The notes under the pieces: generated by a model | The model's input: the letters and a program-made list of their open reading frames with translations, nothing else | The model's database searches: none | Told to the model about the DNA's origin: nothing | Assembly: GCA_013350335.1 (NCBI GenBank) | Contig: CM023542.1 | Location: forward strand, 6,372,025 to 6,436,024 | Direction of reading: 5' to 3' | DNA from: Chimonanthus salicifolius | Lineage: Eukaryota; Streptophyta; Magnoliopsida; Laurales; Calycanthaceae | DNA: 64,000 nt | Shown: positions 20,910-36,100 of the stretch, in pieces | How positions within the stretch are numbered: position 1 is the stretch's first letter | How the letters are laid out: each line of letters starts with the position of its first letter | Translations under genes and position numbers: made by a program

Positions 20910-23900
20910 TTACATGATACCCTCAGTTTGCAATAATCCTGGGTACAGAAGTGCTGTAATCTGTTTCAATGACTTCAGTGAAGCGCTTAAAAATGCATGA
21001 TCCTGTGCCACTGCAAATAAAATCAAGGCAAGTACAATAAGTTTCTCCATAAACATAATGTATTGAGTGACCCAATGACATCAATATCCACAGGCTAAAG
21101 AAAAACTACAACAAGATCCTTATACTCAGATTGTAGACAATTCAGAAATGATCTTTTGTACCTCGTATTAGTGCTTTCATTTCCCTAGAGAAATCTTCAA
21201 CACGCCCTAACACAGGTCTGATTCCGCAGATCTGTGATACACATAACTCTAAATACATTGCCTTCTCCATTATTTGCAGCAGCAGAACACACAAACCCTG
21301 AATTTCTACATCAATTGATTTCGACTTGTTGATTTCGCACAGTTCAGTAACAATGACAACTGCCTGGTCCTGCATCACCACAATCACTGGCTTAAGCTAG
21401 AAACTTCAATGCAGATAATATCAGTGCTTACAAAAGGTTTGCATTACTGCATAAATAAAACATGCTTAATACAGAGTTAAACACGGCAAAATTTTCTCAT
21501 ACTATCAACTTGGGCAAATGAGAAGATGTCTGAGCTTTGGCCACAGTTGCTTGAGCCAACTCTACTTGATTGGACTCACCCAGGATTGTAAACAACATTT
21601 TTCTGCCCCAATGACAAAATTAATGGGTGGATAGAAAAGACATTTATGATTCAACCACTGGATTGAAGTCATATCATTCTGAGAGCTAAGGTTTAGGACA
21701 TGGACTCTCATCTTTTAAGCAAACTGTTTTCACCCGGTTGCAGCATGAATGTGGTCAGCCAGATTTTGAATCCAAGGCCTTCGTACGGGGAAGGTAAATT
21801 TATTTTGACCAATGGGGTCTCATTGAACCCTTTGAGAAGGTTCTTAATAGCAGGTATCTGAACCAAGTTGCCCTGGGGAACAACTTTATGCCCCAAAACA
21901 AAAAACACGCTGTCTGCAACCTACATCCTTAAAGGCCCAAAACAGCTTAGCCCAATATAATTAACAGAAATTGACCACAATTAAAAAAAAAAGATTTGGG
22001 CAAGGATAAAAGTTTATCCACTGGGGCGTGAATCAGAGCTGAACTAAAGCAACTGACTTCTTCGCAAGCTTCAGGCACAGCCAATGTACAGCCCTCCTCC
22101 AACACTCGTAACATTGTTGCTATGTGAAAAATATGTGCCTTGTTTTTCATTTAAAAGATGTCCCAAAATGTGCCTGTTACCTGCAGACCATGCAGAATCT
22201 CAGGCATAGGAAGTTCAGGAAAATGAGCGAGATCTATAAACCCAACCTCCTCTGCCCTTTTAGCAGCTGCCTTTGCCTGGAGACAAAGAAACTTCAAAAG
22301 AAGAAAAGCAATTTTATATATCTGTATGGCAATTAGATCAGAAAAATAGGTCCGAGTGACCGCATCTCTGACGCCATCTGCTTGATCCTTGATTGGTAGA
22401 GACAGTGCTGTGGTTGGCACAGCAGAGCTGCTAATTTTAGATGTGCAACCAAGAGCAGAAAGAGTAAACCAACCATGTTTGCTGTCAACAAGAGGCTGTT
22501 TAGAATTAAAATCTATCTCCTCTTTGAGGATTGGAGGGCATAATAGAGGTGCACTTCTATTGGGAGATTCACTGACACGCTGAGCTCCTTTACTGATAAA
22601 GGCTAAAAAATGAATACTTGTCTCCCTAAGACCTGAGTCCATTTCTTTCAAGGCTTTACTCCATGAGCAGTGATGTTTTGCCAGTGTGCAGATTAGCATG
22701 AGGGTGAACTCAGTTTCTCTTAGTGCTGCTAGAGACGTTTGTGACTTCCGATTTCGTGCTCTCTTCTTATGGTGATCATCAGCTGGAAATTCGGGGGCAG
22801 AAAGATAATAAGATATCAAATATGCCTTCTCAGAAAAGAAGTAAGGAATGACAACATCAATAATATCGGCAGAAGAGGAATCCTCTCCCAATGAGTTAAT
22901 CATAGCTGTAACAATCGCCAATGTTAGTCCCCATAAACGATGGGGATTTTCTTCTTTGATGGTTGTGGATGAAAACCCACTTTGGTCTTGCATATTTGGT
23001 GAAGGCTCATCCCCTGACATAAGATTGAGAAGCACCTTTAAAGAAGATGAAAAGAAATTGCAAGTTCGAAGCATTTCAGCACCTCCTCTGAAACGTACAA
23101 GGGTCAAAAGGAACTTCAAAATTGTGGAAATGGAAACATGCAAATCCTTTTGTTGGAGTTTCCCTAGAATAAGTGGTAGCTGCAGATGCTTTTGCAATAC
23201 AGGCAACCAAGTATTTGAGGTCAAGAAGCCCTTCAGTAGTATGTCCATTGCAGCCAAGGAGAGATTACAATATTCAGGGATCTCAACACAATTGCAAAGA
23301 ACGGGTAGCAACCCCAAACTGACAAGAGACATTTCAGCAATGGCGTCTGAGGCATCCAAATCACATTTTTCTAGTGAATGCAATTTGGGATAACTGAACT
23401 CAATAGAAGTCAGAAACAATGTAAGGAAGAGTTTCATCGTTTTCTTGACCGAAACAGTTGATGGCCTGATGTCACCCAACACTCGAAGGCCAGAGGCTGA
23501 GGTTTTGATGAGAAGCAGACAAAGAGGCAAGCACTTCTGGTCGTTGCTGCCTGATGAAAGTTGTCTGTATAAGACCTGGACAAGATTAAGCAATAGCTCA
23601 GCTTGTGACGCATAGAAGTTCAGCACATCCTCATATGCATATGAAGAACGGATTAATGATTCTGCAGTTGACTGCAGACATTTGCACAGGCAATCAATAC
23701 TTGATTCAAGGGGTGTCTCAGAGATCCCTCCAATTGATGTCAGCTTTGAACCAGTTAACTGCAAGGGCAAAGAAAAAGACAAGAAAAGAATAAATTTGAT
23801 GTTTCCACAGAAATTAAATATAAACGGATACATAGGAAAACTCACATTCCACCCATGCACAGATAAGAGAGCCGTCAGAGCTTTTAATGCAGAATGTTTG

Positions 23901-24230
23901 GAGTCTGCAAGAAATGTCATCAAATTCACCTTATGCATGTGCACCAACATTCTCTCAGCAATTGTTTTAGATGCTTTCCAACCTGAATGATCCCAAAAAT
24001 CTAACCCCAAATATTGTCGAACACATATGGGATCAAACAAATAAATAACATCCTTAGGAGGGCGGAAATCCAGGACATTCTCGTGCTCAGGAATCTGAAA
24101 AATTTCCAATTGAAGTAAATATTGTGAGAGATCCTTGAAAGGGCCAGGAGTAATCTCTCGACCCTCCAACTCTCCTTCCAGATGATAATAGAGATCACTG
24201 AGTATTAAAGTCTTTAGTTCTTTCCTGTCA
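20910..24230 (-). CDS. NUP188: NUP188 window exons 25-28, C-terminal end
   Basis: Exons: 23846-24230 (DRKELKTLILSDLYYHLEG to LSVHGWN), 22181-23758 (LTGSKLTSIGGISETPLESS to PEILHGLQ; 526 codons, by far the largest exon), 21162-21369 (DQAVVIVTELCEINKSKS to MKALIR), 20910-21010 (AQDHAFLSASLKSLKQITAL to QTEGIM, TAA). The intron 23759-23845 is 87 bp, a multiple of three without stops, so the frame reads straight through it. The large exon contains a basic stretch HHKKRARNRK that could be a nuclear or interaction motif. Confidence 0.94.
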
Positions 24231-27200
24231 CTGCAAAAAAGAGATAATTTAAAATACAAGTATTAAAAAGTCTTTAGTTCCTTCACAAACACACAAAAGA
24301 GCGTAGAAACCAATATAGAACAAAAAGATAAGAGAGCTAAAAGGGAACTAAATCAATTGCATAAGTAAAATACAACCACTGAGAGCACTTGTCAAAAGAA
24401 AGTAGAGAATGGAAGAAATGAAGTCATTGGTGCAAGAGGGTGAAAATACAATAAGTTTTATAGACCTTATAATTCAGCAGTACATATTCATATTGTCTAA
24501 GGCCATGTCTGGTTGCAAAAATAAGTGGGAATGGAATGGACTAGATGAACTTGGGACCTGGCTCAAGTCGAAATACATCTAGTCCATTCTATTCCATTCC
24601 TCCTTATTCCATAAACCAAAAATGTCCCTAAGAGACTCAATGATTCATCAGGATATGGTCAATCTTCTCAAATTTACCTGTTTTAAGATTGGTTTATTTC
24701 ACGTACTTGTAAAAAATAAGGGCACGTCATGCCCCAGTGAGTAGGTATGAGTATAAACAAGGATCAGGTAGAAGCAGTCCAGCAAGGACAGACAACAGCT
24801 CATTAGTCAAGTCATATGTTTCCCCATACAACTTTGACAAGTTGGCTTGAAGCTAAATGATAAGTATTCAGTAGGTTTAGAGTTCAAAACCGATGCACAT
24901 CAGGAAATGAGTCTTTGGAAAGGGGAACATCTATCTTAATTGTTAAGCAATTCCAAGTATGAGAGCAACCCAATTTTCCAAAGGCTGAAGTGACGATGAT
25001 TGAGTGGATGAGTGGCAAAAAGATTCTTTGCATATCTGTAACTATTAAGCAATTTGAGCAAAACATTTAAGCACAAGTTCATAACAACCCTACATTGGTG
25101 TCATTTCAAGAGGCCAAGTTCATAACAACTTTACATTGGTGTCGTTTCAAGAGGCCACCAGCCTTTAGGCAGGTGGCCCCACCTTTCATGAACCCAAACC
25201 AAGTAGTCAACGCACAAGGCGCACTCAATGTGCAAAGGAGTCCTAGAGCGCACTTCTAAACATAAGCTTTTTTATTATAGGTGCACCTTTTGAAATATTT
25301 TTAAATATATGTATTATTTAATTTTATATTTTCTGCACCATTATAAATATAATACAATTGTTTACAATTATTTATAAGACATTAATAACAAATGCATTAC
25401 TTTTTGACTCACTTCAACTAAACAATGCAAAAATATACGATATAGAAAATGCATCAAATGTAAATCGCAATTGCATAACATAAGAAACTACTAACAAAAG
25501 CCTAATATATAAAATCAAGTAATAACAAGTCAAAATCATTAAAATGGTCATCATTCTAATGATCATAATATCGAGGATAACAGAAAGGGTGCACTTTCAT
25601 ACAAGATGGAAACTATGCTTTACTATTTATATTTTAATACCTAAAAATGGAAAAAAAAATGAGAACACGCTTTTTTTTGAGGTCTGGATATGTCCAGGCG
25701 TCGCACCCGACTAGTCCTCCAGGGTATGAGAAGACACGTTTTTATATTTATATTTTAATATTTACGAAGGAAATTATGTTTTACTGCTAACATTTTAACA
25801 CATAATAAAAGAAAAATGCAAAGACAGTTCATTTAAGGTATAAAGCACACCTAAGGTGCAAACTCCCCTTCTAGTGCCTTAGGTGCTCCACGGCGCACCT
25901 TTGACTACTATGATCCAAACCATCCTTAAATCATAGCCCCATGAATTGTTGCATGACTATCAGACCTGTCCAACCACAAATGGGAGAGACCAAGGTTGTC
26001 AAAATCGAATCGTATTGTGAATCGGTCTAGGGGTGTAAATCGCGAATCATGAATCGGAAATCGTATAATCGTAAGATTCATAATATTTTTCCTAAAATTA
26101 TTATATGAATTATAAATACATATACTTTGAGTACATGATATAAAATAATAAGATGATTTTTCAATTTTTTATAATATATAATGCAAAATAGAATCAAAAT
26201 ACATTAGAAGTCAAGTTTTCACATTCCAAATTATCATAATTCATAAATTTTTATTATCCAAATTCAAAAAAAAATCTAATAAAAAAGAAATATATTAATA
26301 TAAAATTAAAATATAAATATTAAGTACCAATAAATTTAAAAAATCAACAACTAAATCAAAAGTATTTAAATAATTTTTATTAACATTTATCAAATAATTT
26401 TAAAAAATTAAAGTTTTTAAATTTTTAAATAGATACAAAAGATTGAAAATGAAAAATAAAAGAGATTTTTTAATTACAATAGAAAAATAATGATGAAAAT
26501 TTAGAAATATAACAACATCGTCTCCAAAAAAAAAAAGAATGCGAAATTGCGAAAACATAGTTGAACTAAATAGGCCACACGGAAACTCCAATAAAAAGAG
26601 ATCCTCTCAAATTAAATAGCCTTGCGGAAACTCCAACGTACAAAGGGTTTCTTTTATAAACAGTAAACCCACGATTGTGGAAAGAGTAAAGTAGCAAACA
26701 ACAGAGGACGCTTGAAGGAGGCGACAGAAGTAGTATGCGAAGGTGAAGAGGCGATGGAAGGTGGAGTTTTTGTTGCTTTTCTTGTAAACTCGATAGAAAA
26801 GATACCATGCAAAGAGTTTTTCTTGCTTTCCTTTCGAAAATTTCTTTATTTTTTCCAATAAAAATAAAAAACTAGGCGTCTTTTCCTCTTCCTCTCTTCT
26901 TCGGTATGTATCGAACGAGTCTACGATTCTACCGATTCGAATCGTGCAACTCGGGAGTCAATGAAAAAATGTACGTTTTTAAAGGATTTCGATACTTGAT
27001 GCGACTTGAGTCGTAAGACCCCTCGATTTGATTTGAATCGCACGATTCGACTAGCGAATCGTGCGATTTTGACAACCTTGGGAGAGACATGATTGGAGCT
27101 ATCACACCCCTCCTATTTGATCCATCCAATTACAAGGCAAATATTAGATGGGAGGCGCAGGGCATGTAGAAGTTCACTGAGGAAGGTCTATTAAGATCTT

Positions 27201-30088
27201 GGATTCATTTAAAAGGGAGTTGGGTGGGGTGGAGTGGGGTAGGGGTGGGGGTGGGGGGAGGGGCACAACACCTACAAGGCCCAAACCAAGCTTGACCACA
27301 AGGATGTTAGCATAGTGTTGCCGAGTGAGACACGCAGCATATATGTAGACTAATTATCAACTTTGCAACCACCTGCAAGAAAAGGTCAGAGCTAACTCAT
27401 TTCAGGGAGGTCCTAAGCAAAAGAATCACAAAAAATTCAGGAATGAGGTAGATTGGCCTGGAAGCATCAAGAATAACCCGGAAATAATAGGGTTCAAGAG
27501 CGAAGGAGAATATGGTCTGGAGGGATACTGTGGAAAAGGACGCCTTGTGGGAAAGCAATGGACCAAAGGCAGCTCTTGCCCATGGAGATTGTTGGACAGA
27601 ATTGAAGAAAATAGAAGACTATCAAGGATTTTGATCTTGTAATGTATCACGTTCTCAGGTCCACCAATTTCAACGCAAATGAACTAGCCAAACATGGTTC
27701 TTCTCCGAGTTTGGAGTTCGTTTCCAGGTATTAGGGCTGCCTGACCTGCTTTTCTTGTTCTTTAGCTTTTTCTTGATGCCGCTTCTGACCTGTTTGGTCT
27801 GTTTTCTTGCTGGCCTGTTGGTTGTTTTTGGTTGTGTTCAGAAAAGTGCGTAATATCATTCTCAAATATACCCTACACAACCATATTTGTTCCTTTATAT
27901 CATTAACAATTGCCTATAAAGACTTAATTAGCCAATATTCTCTACCCACAATATTCCTGCAATTCAAGACATTTTTTTTTTGAAATGGAGCAATTCAAAA
28001 CATTTTGACACTAACTCTACCAAAAGAAACAACTTAATCCCATAAGAGATCAAAGAATTGATCATATAAGAGAAATCCATAGTTCAGGATTTTCTATGCT
28101 GTCAATTTGATTGCATTGTAGTTCTATAGAAGATCCAGTATCAATATTTGCAGGTTTAAGTCACCATGTAATTAGCAAAATACTAACATAAGCTAAAAAT
28201 TCAAATGGCACATATCCTACCTGTAACGACGCACTGAATATTGTGCTAAAAGCTCAGAAAATGCAGGATGTTCACTCAACTGCATAAAGGGAAATGAAAC
28301 AAAAGAATAGAGAAATCATAACATGCATGTAAAGATTTTTTTTTTAAAAAAAGCTTCAGGAAACTGAATGTCATCATCAAAGCCATCCATTGTGAATGAC
28401 ATGGGCCATTATCATCATCATTAAACTCTAAACCACTGCTACCTGATTCATCCATATAGGTCATCTTGCAAATTGATCCAGTTGAATATTTTGCTGTTGT
28501 ACTCATTCCCATTCAGTGTTTTGAAGCATATTGATTCACTGTATACCACAATTATCTACATCTCATTGTGATGTAGAACAGTGGCCTGCATACAAGTGGA
28601 CCCTACTCTAGTATTTAGCGTTTTAGTAATTATTTTTATTTTATTTTTTGTATTCGATCCTACCTAGGATCCTTAGTCCATGTCCTTACTATGATCCCGG
28701 TCACAGGATGGATACGTGTTCCCCATCTGTAGAGACACAGATTTTATACTTAGAAATGAAGCGTGTTGCAAATACATTGCATACATTAAAGTGTCCATGC
28801 AACATAAGAGACAACAACTATCAGTCAGTCAGTCTTGATAAATGAATATTTTATTCTCGCAAATGTTCGCCCCACCTTTCTCACCTGCCAGGTTAAGATA
28901 TCTTTGATCATCTCCATGGTAGTGTCATTTAACGATTTCAACTATGATACCAAGATATTTAAAGTAAGCAACATTCCTGATGCAGAGCAGCCCAGCTGGG
29001 CCTAGGCCCAGTCTCAAGCGAGGCCCAGCCACAACTTAAGGTTATATAGGATTTTTATAACCCTCCTCGGAGGATGATAATGAATGGAATAGAATTGAGA
29101 GTTTTGCTCAATTGGTGAGAAGCGACGGACATTGGTAAGAAGCCCCTCTTCCTCCAGGTATTTTTCTTCTTCTTTCACTCTTCTTTTTTTTCCTTCCCAT
29201 TCTCCCCTTGGGTTGCCGCAGATCCACACAAAGCCATCCTCTTGGTTGCTGTATTCCCAAACCCAGATTTTGTTGACGTTCCCTATACCCCATCCCTTCC
29301 TTGACTTCCGCCCTTCACAAACCCAGGGTACCTACCAATTTCTATCATACATATATACATACACAACATGAACATGGCATATAGGTGTGAAACAGGTAGT
29401 CAGCTGTGGAGTGACAAAGTCCCACATCAGTGGTTTTCTAACATCAGCCCATAGAAATAATTGTCAAATCCATTATGAGTGCCATTATCAAATAGATGGG
29501 AACGATGGCTTTAACGATGATGAAATATTACCAAATGTCATGAAACAATCTATTAGTCAAAATGCAAAAGCTGACCTTCTTAAATATCTTATCAACCTTC
29601 TCAACAAATGATATAGACAAACTCCCAGCATCATTAGCTGACAACTTTTCCATCACATGCACAATGCATATAATAACTGCCAACTGCATGCACAACCAAA
29701 CAAAAATTTTCAAGAGAGAGAGAGAGAGAGAGATGCAACTGACGTTGCATCAATAAAACATTAATACCCTTCATTTCATGAACAAAATTAATGTGAAAAA
29801 AAGAACCTGAAGATAGGGAATGTAAACATCATATCTAGTTTGGAATACTGATGTAGAAGACAGTTGAAAACATTCATTTCCCCAACTTCAGTAAAATGAC
29901 AGAACATAACTTTATTAAATAAACACTTCATGCTGTAAAACTTGCAATTGAATATGAATAAATAAATAAATGAAGTAAACAAGTCACCAAGATAAGGCTG
30001 TGCCCAGTGGTTCAATATGGGTTCCATAAGGGTGGTACCACATGGCGTTCAATGCTGTACAACTTGCATTTGGAAATTAATACATGGT

Positions 30089-30139
<51 letters not shown>

Positions 30140-33100
30140 CTTTCTTTTTAGAATGAATTGGCACGTGACCCTCATCAAACTCCACTAAACTGCGGACCAT
30201 GAGAGGGGCCTAAATATTGTCCATGGAGTAAATCATATCCCTATCATCTGATCAATCAAATTGCCCACAGTTCAGTTTGGCAGATGTGATATGGGGAACG
30301 TCCATGGTATAAGGATGTCATCATAGGATCATCATGAGGGAGGGAGGGAGGGAGGTCATTTGATCCATCCAACAGTGGTTGCCCATAGTCAGGCAGATGT
30401 GATGTGGGACATGATTAATTCATTAGGGACAGTCTATGGAGGACATGGATTCATTAGAGGGATAGGCCAATAGCAAACATCCATAGCATAAGGATGTATA
30501 TAGGATCATCGTAAGAGAGTGTAAGAAAGAGAAGAGGGGGGGAGGGGGAAGTTTGGCTCAGCATGGCTTGTTTCCACTCCTAGGAATTACCAAGACAGAA
30601 CACTAAATATATCCTAGACCAAATATGGGTATGCAACACAGTAATATCTAAAAATAGTATCCAAGATTGGATAATCCAAGATCACAATTTCTACATCATG
30701 CTGACACCACATGTTAGATGGAACACTAATACCAAAGTCAAGTCAAATCTTTTTAACACAAACAAGATTATTAAATAAGTAGAGCTAAACGAATGTACAA
30801 TGACTCCTGCATGTGCACAGTGAATTTCCAACATTCAAAGTCCAAAACTGCGACGATTATTTAAGTGCTTCTGATAGAACCATATGAAGAGCAAGACCAA
30901 AGATTACACTTCACAACATTAAATCAGCCTATACTGCAGCATTTATCCATCTACATGACACAATTATGATATCAACCTGAAAAGGGCAAAAGGGGATAAC
31001 TTCAGATGACTTCACCTTAGCATGAAGAACAACCTCCTTTTTATATCCACAAGAAGCAAATAGTTTGATCAGGTTTTCCACAACAGAGCTTTCACACCAG
31101 GTAGCTAAAATATCCTTAAGTTCAGATAGAATATCAGATTTTGCCTTCTCAACACTAACTGTGCTAACAATCCTCCGCTCAGATGCTTCAGAAGACCCTT
31201 TCTCAGGAATCATGAGTTGTGACACTCGTTTCTGTAAAAACATTTCATTTGCCATGATTTTTAGAACTGCAGATTGACACAGACAACTGTACGCGAAGTG
31301 AAGAGTCTCATCATCTTCGAGATTGTCAAATGAAGGTTTCTTGACAGAAAGTGCTAAGAAAAATGACGAGAGATATGCCCAAAATTTTTCTGAATTTTTT
31401 AGCTTTTCCAGGATCTGCATGTATTGGCTAGTTCCTTCCCACAAAGTCTTCAGGAAGTTAAGAACATTCAGCAGTAGACGAGGATGGCTGAAAGAATGAA
31501 AAATCATGAATTCAAATTTTTGCATCTTTACCAAAAACTTAACAGAAAAAAGGGTACCATATAGAGATCATTAAGGCTTGAAATCTACTTGAATTATGAA
31601 TAAACCCACATCCAGATAAGTCTTACATTTCAATAAGATCTTCAGATCTTTTGACATATTGCAGAAGAGAGTCCAAAATGTTTGTTTCCTTTGACTGCAA
31701 AGGCCTGAAGAGAGGAAGCTCCACTGGTTGGTCGTTCACATTACTGGAAATATTCTCTGTTATTGCCACATTGTCCTTTGTGGACATTATGGAAAGAAGA
31801 AGAGCCGGCTGCAACAAAAGATTCTTTTTCTCATAGGAAAGAATATACAGCATAAAATAGTTAAATAAGAACAGAAGGAAATAGCAAATCTCTAAAAAGG
31901 ATGGAAGTAATAGCAAAATGAGTCATTGCTCATAAAGAAGCAAGGAATGCTCAACCATTGGTCACATTAACACAACAGGGGGCAACTATAAGTGCTTGAA
32001 ACAGACTACAGGGAAAAAGAAAAATAAAGTTGCAGAAACTGCTTCCATTGGATGCATACCAAGCCTCGAAAAGGAAACAGTCACGAAATAGCAAGTTGAG
32101 ATGCCAATAGGAAAAGGGGAAAAAATCTCACCAAACTTGTATAAAACATTTTAGGATCTCACAATATATTCAAGTTACAAACAGCATACGTTCGCATGTC
32201 ATGGAAATGAATTAGACAACAGGTGGTATGCATTTTAGGATTGTGCAGATAACATTTGAAAATAATCAACGACAGATCAGTACGTATCAGAAAACAAACC
32301 TGATAGCAAGCTGCAGATGTTAAAATTTGAAATGCAGCAAAAAACAGGTCTTCATTTCTTACTGTTTCCTCGCATATAATCTCACAAATGGAAGCATTCA
32401 AACTCCGAACCTGACAATAAGAGGTTAGATGTGAAAACGAAAACAACTTAATTCATTTTATGATAATTATTAGTCCACCCACAGACCACACATTAGAGGA
32501 AGACATGGGTATTTAATAGGATTCACTAAGCTCTCGCTCAGACAAGCTATGTTGTTAATCCACCCATAGACCATACACAGAGGAAGACACACGAATTTAA
32601 TAGGATTCCGTAAGCCCTCACTCAGCAAGTTGTGGTCGGTACTTGTACTGGAACATTTGTTGGATCTCATCAAGTGGATACAGTTAAAACCTTGGAAAAC
32701 CTACAACAGGAGCTGCATTGACCAGCAAGTGCATGCACACACAGGAATTTGGGAACCCTAGGACTAGCACCACCCACCCACGCCTTTATACTTGCATCTC
32801 TCTCTTTCTCACCTCAGCAAGCATCTACAAATAAAGGTTTTGGTTGCATTCTACAACACACTTTTTTGGGAATTGAATATTTGAGCTTAAGAGACAAGTC
32901 TCTTGGCATTTTCTAGTAAGTTGTGGTTTCTTTGAATGCTAGTTTCTTTTTCTTTCTTTTTTAATCAATTTTAATGCATGCAAGCATCCAAAATTCTGCA
33001 TAAGATCATTTAAATTTGATTGGTGTATTGGGTTTGCTTTTAAAAATTTAATTCAAGCAAATTCGAACCTAGCTTCATTGGAAACTTGGCTTCACCATGA

Positions 33101-36100
33101 GTATTGCACGTTAGCAATTTCTTGGTGGAATTTGGGGCATTTTCTATTCTTTAGATGAGAAGTTAGGTCAGGTTCAACATTTCTGATCGAGTTTCCGGTT
33201 GCCCAAAGTCGGAGTGAATTTCAATTAGCGGTTGAAAGGTACGAGGGATCTGAGGAACTCTTTGTAATTTGGGGTTTCTCAAGTGCCTAGTAGCTTCAGC
33301 CGGGTTCGAGTTCATCATCCTTTGAAGGCTTAGAAAGGTTTTCCAAACCGACCTTTGCCTTCATCAACACAGATATCTGACTTCTTTTTAGTACCCTTCT
33401 CTCTTCTTTGTCATCCACCACTTTTACATTGTTACATATCTATTTAAAATATTATATTATAGTCATAATTTTTTCCAAAAGCGAGAAGAACACCCTGCAA
33501 CTTTAAAAATGGATGATGTATAGTTATTCTAGGAGAGCCTTCTAATCCCAACATAGGATATTAGTGTTTGATGTGTATAGTAAAAGTAGAATCATCAAAG
33601 AAACCATTTGAAAATCAGTTGATGGAAGTTGAAGAGAGACAAGAAAGAATATTTTAAGAAAAGAACCCTAGCTTCAGATGTTTGGGGCAAGGACTTGAGT
33701 CCAGATGGGATGTTAAATAATATGGGTAGTGCTATAAAACAAGTCGCAAAAGAAACTCGAAGAATCAAAATATAATAAAAGAGACACATAAAGAAACATG
33801 CTGGTGGAACTTAGAAGTCTAAAGAGCTATTGATGAAGAACGTATCAATTTAAAAAATGGTAAAAAACAAGATGACAAAATGGCAAAATAAACTCACAAA
33901 TTCAAATTTATTTATTTGACTTTTCATATCAATAAGAGGGCCCACTTATAACACAATTTACCCTCACCTTGCAGCATATGACTTCTCAAGTTCAACTGCA
34001 TTTTTTTTTTTTTCAGAAACTTAAAATAAAGAGAGAAAAGGAAGAGATTGAAATTGTTGAAGAATTCTTATAATTCCCGGAATGATTAAAACACTATACA
34101 ACTGACTCAAATTTATAGGAAACAAAAAGGGGCAACCATAGAAAGTCAACTCCCATATGTATAGTAGTTTGCTGTCCCATATAGAATTGTAGAACACTTT
34201 CTGTAAGTGTGAATAAGAAACATATAGATACAATTTATCCAACATCTTCCGTTGATACTTGAGGCCTTTAACCAAAAACCTAGAGTCATACAATAGAGTT
34301 GGTTTCAAGTAAGCATCGTATTCAAACATAGAAATTTCAAACCAACACACCAACATAAGCTTAGGTGGGCCCTACATTGAGTGAATGACACATTATGTAT
34401 GTGTGTGATAGATGATCACCCATCACTCCTGTGGGCCCACCTCATGCCATGTGGGGTGTGTGGGAGCATATGCAGTTGTGGTGGCATTTGGGAGCAGATG
34501 GGTACCAAATGGGCCCCATTTGAGGTGATATGCACGGTATTGTCCCACACAGTATCAACCTGCACATGGGTGTGCAGGGGATTTTATTTATTTATTTTAT
34601 TATTATTATTAAATTATTATTACTATTAGTATTATTATTATAATCATCAGAAACACAGGAATAAGAGAAGTGATCTGATAGCAAACCTGAATATCATCAA
34701 CAGCAAGGCATACATCTCCAAATGAATATGGCTGCACATTCTCTGCTGTTCTACATAGCATGGAAAAAACTCTAGCAGCAGCCACTTGTATTGCCTACAA
34801 GTGAAACTCACAATTAACCTTAAAAAGTTCAAACCATTGACCACATGTGCAATTAGTATATCTTTCTCTACTCTTAAGCGTTGAATTCTATGTTTGCAGA
34901 ATAAGTAGAAAACAAATCAGAAGGCTGAAATGAAATGACCAACTTTGGCATGGAGTTGCTTCTTACGGGATTGCGGAAGAATGAGACCAAGGATATCAGT
35001 GCTGTCACTACAGAAATTGGTTTAGTCGTAGATGACAACATTGCTTGGTGAAAGGTTGGGGGTCCCGAAGGGAAATCCTGCAAAAGTTTGCCACACAATG
35101 AACTTAATGAATTGAAAGATCCAGCTAATATGACAAAAGTTTTGGTACTCATAGAACACACACACAGAGAGAGAGAGAGAGCAAAACTTTATAAGCATAG
35201 AGAAAAGAATGGAGATCCACTACAAGCAAAAAACTTAGTAATGATCATTTGAATTCATTCAATTCAATAAGCCATGAGGTCAATCTGAATTCCCTTTAGC
35301 ACAAGAAGACTAGTTCCAGCATGTAACAAAAAATTTGGTACTTATGGAACAGACCTTCGAAAAATCTGAAAGCATGGCGAACACAATATCTAGAACAGAA
35401 CAAACTGCAAGTTGCAGTCCTTCAATCTCCTTCACTTCAAAATGGCGGCTGACATAAATTCTCTGTAAATTTGACATCCAATAATTAAAAGAAGAAAATC
35501 ACCGATATGAGAGAGTGGCAGAATTTAATACCAATTTAGCAACTAAACTGCTAACCTCCAATGTCTCCATCTTTACACACATAATCCGAAATAATGTGTT
35601 GTGGATAGAAGAGTCGTAAAGCAACAGATCTCGAATGAGACAACCAAGTTTCTGTGAATCCTGGATCAATTTAATGCATTTCCTCATCACTTCAAGCACC
35701 TAAAACATTAGGAAACAGATGAAAAAGTAAGAAACAGTAGTCAATTATGAACTCAATACCCATTAAGTTGACAGCAATATACGTGCAAGTCACTCAATGT
35801 TGAAGTTAAACATCATAAAAGTCAGCAGTATAGCTTGTGACAACAATCACTAAGTGGATTTTGGCCAAGACCGATAGATAAATGAAAAAAATAAAGAAAA
35901 TCAACTTTATTAAGCAGACACTAGGTCAGAGCATGTTTAATGATCTAATGTACAGCAAATACAAAAGCTCAGAGGTAAAAACTATTGTCAATTCTTTTAA
36001 GTTATATTTAATTCATAATCTGTCTCATAGGATAAACTGCATGGGTATGAGTGCGAACATCGGATTCCAACATGGGTGAGAGGTGTCAAAACTCGGCAAA

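Noticed and set aside
22848..23393. 181-codon plus-strand ORF
   Set aside because: Antisense shadow of the large NUP188 exon 22181-23758.
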